Shown here piece after piece: positions 1 through 7,752 of a stretch of DNA of 36,831 nucleotides; the first letter of the stretch is position 1, and each line of letters opens with the position of its first letter. Origin of the DNA: Algoriphagus sp. (GTDB taxonomy: Bacteria; Bacteroidota; Bacteroidia; Cytophagales; Cyclobacteriaceae); assembly GCA_030833985.1 (NCBI GenBank), contig JAURGC010000005.1:1-36831 (forward strand). The letters are read 5' to 3'. A program made the position numbers and the translations under genes. The notes under the pieces were generated by a model, which saw only the letters and a list, made by a program, of their open reading frames with translations, was not told where the DNA came from and did no database searches.

Positions 1-338
1 TAGGCATTGCGGGCATATTCCTCCTCCTGACTGGGTTTTGGTGGATTAAAACCCAACAAAGGAAGCGTAATTTAGTGAACCTATCCCCTGTAGTAACCAA
101 GGAACATTTGGACCTATTTATCCGAGAGCACCTCAGTACCGTTTCCATAGAATTACTCTCCACGCACTATAAGTTGACTGTAGGTGAATTGTACAAACTA
201 ATGGGCAACAATAAACCTGGGGAATACATCCGTAAACTGCGCTTAGAAAAAGTGAAAGCGCTACGAGCAGAACAAAAGACTTTGGAAGAAATAAGTGCCA
301 TTACCGGATTCTCAGTGAGTTACCTCAAAAAAATCTAG
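1..338 (+). CDS. AraC-type HTH regulator, C-terminal part (5' end outside window)
   Basis: The reading frame is already open at base 3 and runs to the TAG at 336-338, so the gene starts upstream of the window; a GTG at 75 is in frame but is not needed as a start. The visible part begins with a hydrophobic membrane segment (GIAGIFLLLTGFWWI), then basic residues (KTQQRKR), then about 85 residues resembling an AraC-family DNA-binding domain: a helix-turn-helix around ELLSTHYKLTVGELYKLMG and a second around LEEISAITGFSVSYLKK. In Bacteroidota, AraC domains placed directly after a membrane helix usually belong to sensors with N-terminal TPR repeats; that part is not visible, so the sensor type is inferred. 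It converges on galE, 17 bases away. Confidence 0.75.
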   Translation, partial: GIAGIFLLLTGFWWIKTQQRKRNLVNLSPVVTKEHLDLFIREHLSTVSIELLSTHYKLTVGELYKLMGNNKPGEYIRKLRLEKVKALRAEQKTLEEISAITGFSVSYLKKI

Positions 339-355
339 TTTGCCACAAGGCAGAC

Positions 356-1177
356 TTATCCTTTTCTCAACGTCTGCTGCCAGCGCCAGCTGTCTCGCAT
401 GCAGTCTTCCAAGTCATACTTAGGATTCCAGCCCAAGACTTGATTTATTTTGGTGGTATCGGCCCAGGTCTTCACCACATCTCCAGCCCTTCTTGGACCA
501 ATTTCATAGGCCAATTGAAGATCATTTACTTTTTCAAAGGCATGGATCACCTCTAATACAGTGTTGCCTTTACCTGTGCCTACATTGAATACCTCGTAAA
601 AATCAAGCGGCTTTTCAAAGAGAAAACGGAGCGCCTTCACATGTGCATCGGCCAAATCCACCACGTGGATGTAATCTCGGATGCAACTTCCATCGGGTGT
701 GTCGTAATCGTTGCCAAACACGGTGAGTTTCTGACGAATTCCAGCCGCTGTCTGCGTGATGAAGGGAACCAGGTTTTGGGGAGTACCCATGGGTAACTCG
801 CCTATCTTTGCAGTCGGATGCGCTCCTACGGGATTAAAGTAGCGGAGTGCCACTACGCGAATCCCAGGTTTGCTTTTGAGGTAATCCAATAGGATATCCT
901 CTCCGAATTTCTTGGTATTTCCGTAAGGACTTTCGGCATCTTTTCGAGGGGTTGATTCCATAACGGGCAGCACATCTGGCTGTCCATAAACCGTGCAGGA
1001 GGAAGAAAAGACGAGATTTTTGATTTCCTTGTCTCGCATAAACTCCAATAAGACGAGTAAAGACCCCAAGTTATTCTTGTAATAAGCCAAGGGCTGCTGG
1101 GTACTCTCTCCTAAGGCCTTGAAGGCTGCAAAATGGATGACCCCTTCGAGTTGATGGTCTTTTGCGATTTGATCCAA
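356..1177 (-). pseudogene. galE: UDP-glucose 4-epimerase, N-terminally truncated
   Basis: The 273-aa frame matches the C-terminal four fifths of GalE, the NAD-dependent short-chain dehydrogenase that interconverts UDP-glucose and UDP-galactose. Visible are VIHFAAFKALGES, the SSSCTVYG strand with the catalytic Ser/Thr region, the Y85-x3-K89 pair in SPYGNTKK, RYFNPVGAHP, and RDYIHVVDLADAH. In intact enzymes the YxxxK tyrosine lies near residue 149, so about 64 residues are missing, including the Gly-rich NAD-binding loop (GGxGYIG). The assigned start is a TTG; reading upstream adds only about 10 codons unlike GalE before a TGA at 1205-1207. The break coincides with the change to AT-rich island DNA. 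Without the NAD loop the product should be inactive. The missing 5' part is not at the other island end inside this window. Confidence 0.85.
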
Positions 1178-1212
1178 AAGATTAAAACAGGAAAAAGTGT
1201 GAATTCATTTCA

Positions 1213-1461
1213 CTAAGGATTGAGAATAGATCGCTGGATATTGATCAAAAAATTATAGAGTTGGGAAGGCTGAAGAATAACCACTATCTCTTCTTCATCA
1301 GACTTATCCGATTCAATCAGAATCATTATTTTTTTAGCGAATGAATCCTCCTTCTCCGTTATTTCATCTGGACCAATAAAGTAGTCATCTTTAATAATGT
1401 AATGGGAGTCTGATTCTATGGCTAAGAGTTCTTTTAACTGACTACTTATTTTTCTTTCCAT
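1213..1461 (-). CDS. Hypothetical 82-aa acidic protein
   Basis: Not recognised. The product is rich in Glu, Asp and Lys, with a C-terminal hydrophobic/amphipathic stretch (EEIVVILQPSQLYNFLINI). No signal peptide or membrane helix is evident. It starts 20 bases inside the end of the 45-aa ORF upstream on the same strand, in a different frame, so the two may be co-translated. It ends about 35 bases from the galE break and therefore lies at the very edge of the island. The base composition is AT-rich like the island. It could be a small accessory protein of the mobile element; no function is proposed. Confidence 0.5.
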   Translation of the reverse strand: MERKISSQLKELLAIESDSHYIIKDDYFIGPDEITEKEDSFAKKIMILIESDKSDEEEIVVILQPSQLYNFLINIQRSILNP

Positions 1462-1579
1462 GGTCTTCTACTATGCCAGTTAGGCTGAATTTATTTTTAC
1501 TTCCTTCAATATTTCCGGTAATTGAATCGAGCAAATTTTTCAATTGATTCTCTGTGATGATTAATTTCTTCATACCCAT
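1442..1579 (-). CDS. Small ORF, 45 aa, overlapping the next gene
   Basis: An ATG at 1579 (second in-frame ATG at 1573) opens a 45-codon frame beginning MGMKKLIITENQLKNLLDSI and ending at the TAG at 1442-1444. An AAGGA stretch lies about 10 bases upstream. The MKKLIITExQ opening resembles many short accessory ORFs seen in Bacteroidota mobile elements (family impression only). Its 3' end overlaps the start of the 82-aa gene by 20 bases, suggesting a two-gene unit. A 13-bp perfect inverted repeat lies 44 bases upstream and could be its operator. Function unknown. Confidence 0.4.
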   Translation of the reverse strand: MGMKKLIITENQLKNLLDSITGNIEGSKNKFSLTGIVEDHGKKNK

Positions 1580-2003
1580 AAATATCCGATTCCTTGTTTT
1601 TTTGAAATTTTGGCCAGAAATTTTTTATGACAAAAGATCATTTTTTTGTCATAAAATAATTTTTTCAGAAAAAAACTTCACTCAAAAAATTATCCCCCCT
1701 ATCCGAATTGCCAAATACTTGACATGTTAAGTTCTGATACCGAGAGGGGGGCCGGGGGGCCGGTCATTATTAGTGAGATCGGCAATTATTCTTTGCAGTA
1801 TGATTAAGAATTAACTGTTTAAATGAATTGAACTAAAGGGTTAGTTTGGTCCAGTCACTTTTTAACAGATCAGCGCTTACAAAACAGTGCGAAGTTTTAT
1901 TCTAGGCAGCTAAAATTCTTTGTGAATTGATGGTTTACAATTCAGGAACGAACAATGCTGCATTGTAATTTTTGTCGCTCTATATTAGCCCAAAGGGATT
2001 CAT
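1580..2003. other. Noncoding island stretch with G-rich tandem repeat
   Basis: No credible gene is seen in this 424-base AT-rich interval. Besides the inverted repeat at 1623-1656 it contains a sharp G-rich block at 1746-1763, GGGGGGCC twice followed by GG, which stands out against the surroundings. A short plus-strand frame at 1955-2152 overlaps the recombinase out of frame and is not believed. Confidence 0.5.
1623..1656. repeat. 13-bp perfect inverted repeat, possible operator
   Basis: Arms 1623-1635 (TTTTATGACAAAA) and 1644-1656 (TTTTGTCATAAAA) are exact reverse complements around an 8-base loop. It lies upstream of the two small minus-strand genes and upstream of the plus-strand recombinase, in otherwise featureless AT-rich DNA. 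It could be an operator, a recombinase binding site or a weak terminator; the symmetry alone does not decide. Confidence 0.5.
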
Positions 2004-2651
2004 ATGGAAAAATACATTGGTTATGTTCGAACGAGCACTGGAAAACAAAATCTTGGTTTAGAGGAACAACAAACTCAGATTATCAATTTTATATCAAGCC
2101 AAAATGGGGAGTTAGTGGAGATTATCATGGAACAAGAAAGCGGAAAGAATAATTTACGTAAAGGTCTCGAGACCGCTTTGGAGAAATGTTCTAGGAACGG
2201 TTGTACTTTGTTATTTACAAAACTAGATAGGTTGACTAGAGAGGTTGAGTTTTTGTTCGCCATCCGAAATAGAGGTGTAAAGTTGCGATGTATAGCTTTA
2301 CCGGAATTAAATACCCTGACCCTTGGCATTTTTGGTTCCATGGCACAATATGAAAGGGAAATTATCTCCCACCGTACAAAACTCGCATTAAATGAGTTGA
2401 AGAAGACAAGACCGCTTGGCAAAATCGAAAACCTGACGAAAGAAGGTCGTCAAAAAGGAAATGAGATAGTAAAACAACAAAGAATCGAAAATGAAAACTG
2501 GAGGCGTGCAAAAACATTCGTTGAACATTTTCAAATGAAAAATGGGTATTTGAACCTGGCTGAAGTTTCTCGCCTCTTAAATGAAAACGGGTACAAAACA
2601 AGGAAAGGTTGCTCCTTTAGACCAACTACAGTCAAAAGATTGTTGTCTTAA
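2004..2651 (+). CDS. Small serine recombinase (resolvase/invertase family)
   Basis: The 215-aa product has the resolvase catalytic core. YVRTST carries the nucleophile Ser11. The second motif is KLDRLTR near residue 94. A third, GIFGSMAQYEREIISHRTK, holds the conserved Arg residues of the E-helix region. The C-terminal 45 residues (from LNLAEVSRLLNENGY) look like a helix-turn-helix that would bind the crossover site. The length is typical of resolvases and invertases and too short for a large serine integrase. An AGGGA lies 8 bases before the ATG. Such enzymes resolve cointegrates, invert segments or move small elements. It sits in AT-rich island DNA beside the truncated galE and reads away from it. 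Confidence 0.9.
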   Translation: MEKYIGYVRTSTGKQNLGLEEQQTQIINFISSQNGELVEIIMEQESGKNNLRKGLETALEKCSRNGCTLLFTKLDRLTREVEFLFAIRNRGVKLRCIALPELNTLTLGIFGSMAQYEREIISHRTKLALNELKKTRPLGKIENLTKEGRQKGNEIVKQQRIENENWRRAKTFVEHFQMKNGYLNLAEVSRLLNENGYKTRKGCSFRPTTVKRLLS

Positions 2652-3023
2652 TTTTTGATAAATATTGTTTTGTTTACTGTTGACCAAAACTTAAATCCAT
2701 TGTTTAGCTTCAACAGTAATGTCATCCACCCTACTTTTTTAAACTAATCGTTAATTAACGAAAGACTCAATCCCCACCTTGTCGTTTTACGATAAATAAT
2801 TAGACCTAATTTTTTAAAAATCATCGTTCTGGTTGATTGAATCGAAAAAATTCTCTAATGATAGTGCCTATTTAACTCAGTAAATCACACGGTTCTTTCT
2901 TACGACAAAAACATCAATTGAAGACCATATTTGTTTTTTAATCCTGTTCAAAATTAAATTAGTCAACTTTTTTAGGCGCAATTTTTTTTTACAAAAAATT
3001 GAGTTTATCCTTTTTAAAAAAGG
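2652..3023. other. 372-base AT-rich noncoding stretch with a 14-bp palindrome
   Basis: No gene is seen on either strand. The perfect palindrome TCGTTAATTAACGA occupies 2748-2761, and a second short dyad (TCGTTTTACGA) lies about 20 bases further on. The interval separates the small recombinase from the polymerase-like gene and probably carries that gene's promoter, but no clear TAnnTTTG box was identified. Confidence 0.4.
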
Positions 3024-4538
3024 ATGATCAAAGTTGTTGCAGTACCAAAAGGAATAGATGTTGAGGGTCTTTTTGAAAGTTTTAGTGTATTACAATTACG
3101 TACGAAAGCTCGCCTAAAGGACAAAATTTACTACTTCCTATCCAAAGTCGTTACTCATGACGGCAATATTCATTTACACGAAAAAAATGAAGGTTTTCGT
3201 CGAATTTCCATGAGTAAAATGGATAAGATACTTGGATCGAGGGATTCCAGATTCATCTTAAAAATACTCATGCAAGAGTCTAATCCAATTATTGAAAAAA
3301 AACCTAGTTACCGTGTTGGCAAATTCCCAAAAGGGTACCGATTAACTATAAAATATAGAACCGGTGAAATCGAATTTAAATCCTTAAAAAAAGACTTATC
3401 TGAAAAAATCCTTTTGGTTGAGAAGAATGAATCCTCCCTTCCAAATTACGATTTCTTGACTGAACAATTTTCGAAATACAGAATCAATTTTACTCTCGAG
3501 TTTCAGGAATTTATTTTTGAAATGGGTTTAGGTCTTATTGGACTTTCGGTCAACAAATTCCAACATCAAATCATATATAATAAAATGGGGAGGTACCTTA
3601 AATACTTAGAAGAAATGAATTCTGGAAGATTCCATATTAGTCATTCACAAAAAAACCACAGATTAAATTCAATACTTACATGGGTACCAAAAGAGAGTCG
3701 GAATTTTATAAATATAGGAGGGCAATCGATGGTTGAAGTGGATTTAAGTTGTAGTCAGCCTTACCTATTGGCTTCCATCATAATAGACATACTTAAAGAG
3801 GAAGGGTCTCTTAAAAAGGAAGAGAACACTACTAGAACATCCTTCTCCATTATTAACTATATTAAGGAAGTAGAGAATGAATTAATTCAAAGGATATATC
3901 CCTTTATGTTGCGCACTTTTTCAGAAATGAGTGAAGAACAAAAAGACTCACTTCAATATTTTACCCAAATTCCATTTGATCAGGATTTTTATACTTGGAT
4001 ACAGGATCAATCACGTCAAAGAGTGAAAAGAAACGAAGTCAAGGGGGCCATTCTTTTTTTCCTTTTTGATGATAACATGGGCCATAGAAGGAATAGTAAA
4101 ATCCTAGTTGAACTTTCATACTTACTCCCAGGACTAAATTATTTCATAGAGACCATGCTCAAGTTGGTCGGTAATTCTGATTTTGCTAGGTTTCTTCAAA
4201 TAATTGAAAGCCATATCTTAATTAATATCTTAGTCCGATCTTTCCATTCGTCATTCCCAGAAATCCCTCTTTTCACAATTCATGATGCAATACTTACTAC
4301 AGCAGAGTTTGCCCCTAAACTAAAGAAATATGTAGATGAGGAACTGAGTTCACTTACATCCATCAAACCACGGACTAAAATTTCTTACCCAACTCCAATG
4401 AAGGATTTAGTCGAGTTGTCGATCCTTAAGGAATGGGATAAAATCAAGAAAATAGATACCAGAAAGAAATATGAAAAACTTAAACACTCAATCTTTCCAA
4501 TAAACATCCAGCGAGGAAAAAATATGCTTGAGAGTTAA
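3024..4538 (+). CDS. Putative family-A-polymerase-like palm protein of a mobile element
   Basis: This 504-aa protein would be left as hypothetical by most annotation, but its C-terminal half shows spaced motifs that resemble the palm of family A DNA polymerases. Motif A-like is MVEVDLSCSQPYLL, with Asp240. Motif B-like is RNEVKGAILFFLF, with Arg336 and Lys340 in the R-x3-K spacing. Motif C-like is FTIHDAIL, with His420-Asp421. Before motif A comes the pattern R213-LNSILTWVPKESRNFI, also seen in a widespread group of phage and mobile-element hypothetical proteins. The N-terminal half (about 1-200) is basic and unassigned; no exonuclease motifs were recognised. If it is a polymerase it may replicate the excised element or fill gaps during its transfer. 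The motifs are seen; the activity is inferred. Confidence 0.5.
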   Translation: MIKVVAVPKGIDVEGLFESFSVLQLRTKARLKDKIYYFLSKVVTHDGNIHLHEKNEGFRRISMSKMDKILGSRDSRFILKILMQESNPIIEKKPSYRVGKFPKGYRLTIKYRTGEIEFKSLKKDLSEKILLVEKNESSLPNYDFLTEQFSKYRINFTLEFQEFIFEMGLGLIGLSVNKFQHQIIYNKMGRYLKYLEEMNSGRFHISHSQKNHRLNSILTWVPKESRNFINIGGQSMVEVDLSCSQPYLLASIIIDILKEEGSLKKEENTTRTSFSIINYIKEVENELIQRIYPFMLRTFSEMSEEQKDSLQYFTQIPFDQDFYTWIQDQSRQRVKRNEVKGAILFFLFDDNMGHRRNSKILVELSYLLPGLNYFIETMLKLVGNSDFARFLQIIESHILINILVRSFHSSFPEIPLFTIHDAILTTAEFAPKLKKYVDEELSSLTSIKPRTKISYPTPMKDLVELSILKEWDKIKKIDTRKKYEKLKHSIFPINIQRGKNMLES

Positions 4539-4994
4539 GTATTCAAATTTGCTGAGCCGATAAAAATGTTCATGTTTAATTGAAGTAATCCGTTTCTCAA
4601 TTTGACAAGAACCTTAAGAACATCAGCAACGGTTGAACTTTATTCCAACTTTCCTCTGAGGATTACAGACCGGTTCATCTATTGAATTTGATTTCTTCAT
4701 GTAAATCGTAAGGAAGTTCAACCATTAACCACCGTTCATTCACTCAATGAATCCCAAAGAAAAAGGGCGAACAAGGGGATAGGGTTGGACTTCTTTCAAC
4801 CGCAAAAGGCGTAGTATTGGGTTGATTGAATTAGAAACTTAGTTTTTTAATTTTTTTTTATTACTAAACCTTCGTTTTTAGAGGTTTTGGAGGGTTTTTG
4901 AAAAAAGATCAATATTTTTTAAAAAAATGTTGTGAAATAAATTTGCATAACATTTTTGTTGTTACTAGCTTTGCTCACAACAAAACGAAAAACT
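4539..4994. other. 456-base noncoding stretch with iteron-like GGTTGRACTT motifs
   Basis: No gene is seen. A 10-base motif recurs: GGTTGAACTT at 4631-4640, its exact reverse complement at 4714-4723, and GGTTGGACTT at 4783-4792, the last closed by CAACC at 4797-4801 so that it can form a small hairpin. The distal part (about 4840-4930) is made of long A and T runs. Clustering downstream of a polymerase-like gene suggests a replication, transfer or partition site, or binding sites for the ParB-methyltransferase product encoded nearby. Confidence 0.4.
4938..4945 (+). promoter_or_regulatory. Candidate -7 box (TAAATTTG)
   Basis: TAAATTTG matches the Bacteroidota -7 consensus TAnnTTTG exactly and lies 49 bases before the ATG at 4995. 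No convincing -33 TTTG is seen at the usual 19-21 base spacing, so this is a partial match only. Confidence 0.35.
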
Positions 4995-5618
4995 ATGAAT
5001 CTTCTCCTTGAAATCACTAGCACCCCGGTATTGGAATCTCTCCTATTTCTCCTTCTTGCTGGACATGATGCAATGAAAATTAATTGGTCTAATGGGTTGG
5101 TTAAAGATTACTTCAACCAATTCAATGAATTAAAAGAAAAGTCAGAAGCAGTAGAATTCGTAAATATCGTCCTTCAAGACAATTTCAATGAAGATGTAAA
5201 AAATGATAAGTCTTTAACTCACCTTCACTACAGGTTGGAAAAACTCAAAAAACAACTCTTAAAAACCTACTTCACTTCCCTCAAAAGGGAAAAGGAGTTT
5301 TTGGATCAATACGAGTATGTTGGAGATTTTAATTCGGTTATTTCAAAACTCTTCCTACAGATGAAAAGACTTCAATTGGTCATTCAACCTGATGTTCAGA
5401 TTGCTACCAGTGTGCATGCTAAGTCTAAAATCACTTACATGACTGCACGAGGATTTTGGATTAATGATTCAGGTGAAAGAGAAAGGGCTTTTGTTAAGTC
5501 TCTAGGAAGGCTGGATGAGTTTAAGGAAGGAAAGAAAGACCCAGTTATCGAAAAAATTGGAATAGAAAAAATCCGAGAAGCAAGTCTTCAAACATACAAT
5601 TCAAAATACCCTGATTGA
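4995..5618 (+). CDS. Hypothetical protein (207 aa)
   Basis: Not recognised. An in-frame TTG at 4956 would add 13 residues, but ATG 4995 is preferred because it lies after the candidate promoter box and begins a plausible protein (MNLLLEITSTPVLESLLFLL). The N-terminus is hydrophobic for about 25 residues, but polar residues follow quickly, so it is not clearly a membrane anchor. The middle is a charged helical region (FNELKEKSEAVEF, YRLEKLKKQLLKTYF). The C-terminus holds a compact region, YMTARGFWINDSGERERAFVKSLGRLDEF. It lies between the polymerase-like gene and the ParB-methyltransferase, on the same strand, and probably belongs to the element's backbone or control functions. Confidence 0.6.
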   Translation: MNLLLEITSTPVLESLLFLLLAGHDAMKINWSNGLVKDYFNQFNELKEKSEAVEFVNIVLQDNFNEDVKNDKSLTHLHYRLEKLKKQLLKTYFTSLKREKEFLDQYEYVGDFNSVISKLFLQMKRLQLVIQPDVQIATSVHAKSKITYMTARGFWINDSGERERAFVKSLGRLDEFKEGKKDPVIEKIGIEKIREASLQTYNSKYPD

Positions 5619-5631
5619 GGGGTGTTTTTTT
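5609..5631 (+). terminator. Possible weak terminator after the 207-aa gene
   Basis: A 4-bp stem CCCT/AGGG (5609-5612 and 5618-5621) with a GATTG loop is followed by a run of seven T at 5625-5631. The stem is short and overlaps the stop codon, so the call is tentative. Confidence 0.3.
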
Positions 5632-5784
5632 GAGAATTTTGTCGGCCAAATTTCGATAACAACATTCATTGATTATTAATTAGTGCCTTCTATGATGTCA
5701 TAATGACCTCGCATGGGATTCCTACGCCTAATTAGTCGACCTGAAAAAGATAACAACAATAAGTAAACCATAAACCAATTTCTT

Positions 5785-7560
5785 ATGAAAAACCAAGTAC
5801 AAAATGATGTCCAAGTGATGTCAAATCCAATTGAAAAGTTTGTCAGAAAATCTGCTGAACTCCTTCCTGCCACATCTAATAATCACTCGCAGCTTCCTCA
5901 ATTTAGGGACAGTGGACGATGTCAAGATGCCAACAGCATGCAGTTGATTGAAGTATCTCAAATCATCGAAGTCGAAGGACTTAAAACTTTCTATGATGAC
6001 TGGACCGAGCTTGAAAGAGAAGACATGATTTCTTCTCTTGAAACTCACGGCCAAAAAGTCCCAGCGATTATTAATAAGGATAACATCCTAATTGATGGCT
6101 ACAGAAGAAAGGTTTGTCTTGAAGAACTCGGAATTGATGGAATTTGGGTGATAGTGAAAGACTGTCCTCCAGCGCTCGAGGAAAGAATAATCCACAATAA
6201 GTACCGAGTGAAGACAACTAATGACCTGGTAAAGGAAATTAAGTCAGTATTCGAAAAGTTCCCCAAAAAACAAGGAAAGAAAAATCTTGAGGGAAAGTAT
6301 ACCCGGCACGAAGTCATTTCAAATGAACTTGGGCGCAGATGGAAAGGTGATAAAACCCTTAAGAAAGTTGAGGAGGTAATGGAAAATGACCTTGAAGGTA
6401 ATACCCTACTAAAGGGTATCGTCTCCCAGAAATGGTCTGTCGACAAGTGTCATGAGTACATTGAAAAATGGAAAGGAATCGATGAGGTCAACAATTATGG
6501 GCTCACTGAACGCCTAAAAAAAGGAGAATTATCCATTTCTGAGACCTGTAAATTGATTGAGTCCAGACATGGACTAGATAAGTACCAAGACACTTTCGTA
6601 ATCCCCAATAAATCCATCTCATTCAACATGGATTGTACCTTAATCAAAAACATGAAGGATTTTTTCGGGAAGATCGCGCTAATTTTCACATCTGTGCCGT
6701 ATTTCTCCCTTCGTTTTTATGAAAATGGTGAAGGTTTTGATCAATTAGGTCACGAAGAAACTCCCTTTCAGTACTGCGAGAGAATGGCGAAAATAATTGC
6801 GGATGTCTCAGTAACACTTAAAGAATCTGGAAACCTGATGATCAATATCGGTGAGTCTTATGAGAATGGTGTTGGTCTTGGAATTCCTGATATGCTGAAA
6901 GAGTCAATTTTAAAGCACACCAAGTTAATATACAAGGAGAGACTGGTATGGACCAAGCCTAATCCTCGCCCTCAGAATGAGAATGTGCAAAGGCCAATCA
7001 ACAACTTGGAGTATATTCTTTGGTTTGTAGTTGACCCTGAAAAGGCCAAATACAATTTGGTCACCTACACTGACCCTAGGAAAGAGAAGAAAATGAAAAT
7101 TACAAATGGTGCTAAAGATGTGGACGAAAATGGAATTGTATGGGAGAAGGTGAAATCCATTTCCAAACCGTACCAAAAAATCATGTCCCATATTTCAGCT
7201 CAGCAGGTTCTTCACATGATTGAGTGTACCACTGGAAAAAATAGTGAAATCTATAAGGTTTATAGTGAAGGTGGGCCGGCAGTCATGGCAGAGCTTCTCC
7301 CAATACTTCCGATCATGATGACGACCACCGAAAACGACGGCGATATTGTATATGATCCCTTCTCTGGGACGAATGTGGTTGGAAGATCAGCAATCCTTCT
7401 AAATAGGATGGCCTTAGCCACCGAATTGTCTCGAAAGTATTACACCATAGGATGTGGAGTTGTAGAAAACGCTGTCAAAGATTTCAATCAAGAGGATTTA
7501 GATCTTGTGAATTATTTCTGTAATCCTGAAATGGAAAATCATTTCCCAGTTGCAGCCTAA
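5785..7560 (+). CDS. ParB-domain/DNA methyltransferase fusion protein
   Basis: This 591-aa two-domain protein has an N-terminal ParB/Srx-like domain at about residues 53-145, with IDGYRR (103-108) as the ParB-box-II-like core. A helical linker (about 146-280) includes helix-turn-helix-like stretches. The C-terminal N4/N6 amino-methyltransferase has a catalytic-motif-IV candidate TSVPYF (302-307) and, after it, the SAM-binding motif I DPFSGTN (524-530). The order IV before I is that of the beta class. The usual form of motif IV is T/D-S/P-P-Y; here the first proline is valine, so activity or base specificity may differ. ParB-methylase fusions occur next to large serine recombinases in other mobile elements. 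No restriction gene is visible, so it is probably an orphan methylase for protection, control or marking of the element. It heads a plus-strand gene train ending in the large recombinase. Confidence 0.85.
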   Translation: MKNQVQNDVQVMSNPIEKFVRKSAELLPATSNNHSQLPQFRDSGRCQDANSMQLIEVSQIIEVEGLKTFYDDWTELEREDMISSLETHGQKVPAIINKDNILIDGYRRKVCLEELGIDGIWVIVKDCPPALEERIIHNKYRVKTTNDLVKEIKSVFEKFPKKQGKKNLEGKYTRHEVISNELGRRWKGDKTLKKVEEVMENDLEGNTLLKGIVSQKWSVDKCHEYIEKWKGIDEVNNYGLTERLKKGELSISETCKLIESRHGLDKYQDTFVIPNKSISFNMDCTLIKNMKDFFGKIALIFTSVPYFSLRFYENGEGFDQLGHEETPFQYCERMAKIIADVSVTLKESGNLMINIGESYENGVGLGIPDMLKESILKHTKLIYKERLVWTKPNPRPQNENVQRPINNLEYILWFVVDPEKAKYNLVTYTDPRKEKKMKITNGAKDVDENGIVWEKVKSISKPYQKIMSHISAQQVLHMIECTTGKNSEIYKVYSEGGPAVMAELLPILPIMMTTTENDGDIVYDPFSGTNVVGRSAILLNRMALATELSRKYYTIGCGVVENAVKDFNQEDLDLVNYFCNPEMENHFPVAA

Positions 7561-7599
7561 CCAACCTTATTCATTATCAAAACTAAAAACGAAAAAGAC

Positions 7600-7752
7600 A
7601 TGAAAACCAAGGACAAAAAAATCAAAAGACTTACTAAGGAAATCAAAATCAACAAACTTTATCCATGGGAGGACAACTGCATGGATGCTATAAACCTGAA
7701 TGGAAAGGTTTGTGGGATTATTCTACCCTTTGCTATTAACCAAGCAGCATGA
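7600..7752 (+). CDS. Small ORF (50 aa) in the recombinase operon
   Basis: The ATG at 7600 begins 39 bases after the methyltransferase stop and the frame ends with TGA at 7750-7752. The product is strongly basic at the N-terminus (MKTKDKKIKRLTKEIKINK) followed by LYPWEDNCMDAINLNGKVCG and a hydrophobic end. Its last four bases, ATGA, contain the start of the next gene, a classical translational-coupling overlap, which is the main reason to believe it. Not recognised; a DNA-binding accessory or directionality factor is possible given position and charge, but nothing in the sequence proves it. Confidence 0.5.
   Translation: MKTKDKKIKRLTKEIKINKLYPWEDNCMDAINLNGKVCGIILPFAINQAA

Noticed and set aside
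1955-2152. Plus-strand frame of 65 codons before and into the serine recombinase
   Set aside because: It overlaps the recombinase start out of frame, has no protein-like motif and looks like a shadow.
4956-4994. Longer TTG-started form of the 207-aa protein
   Set aside because: The extra 13 residues are not needed; the ATG at 4995 lies after the candidate promoter box and is preferred.
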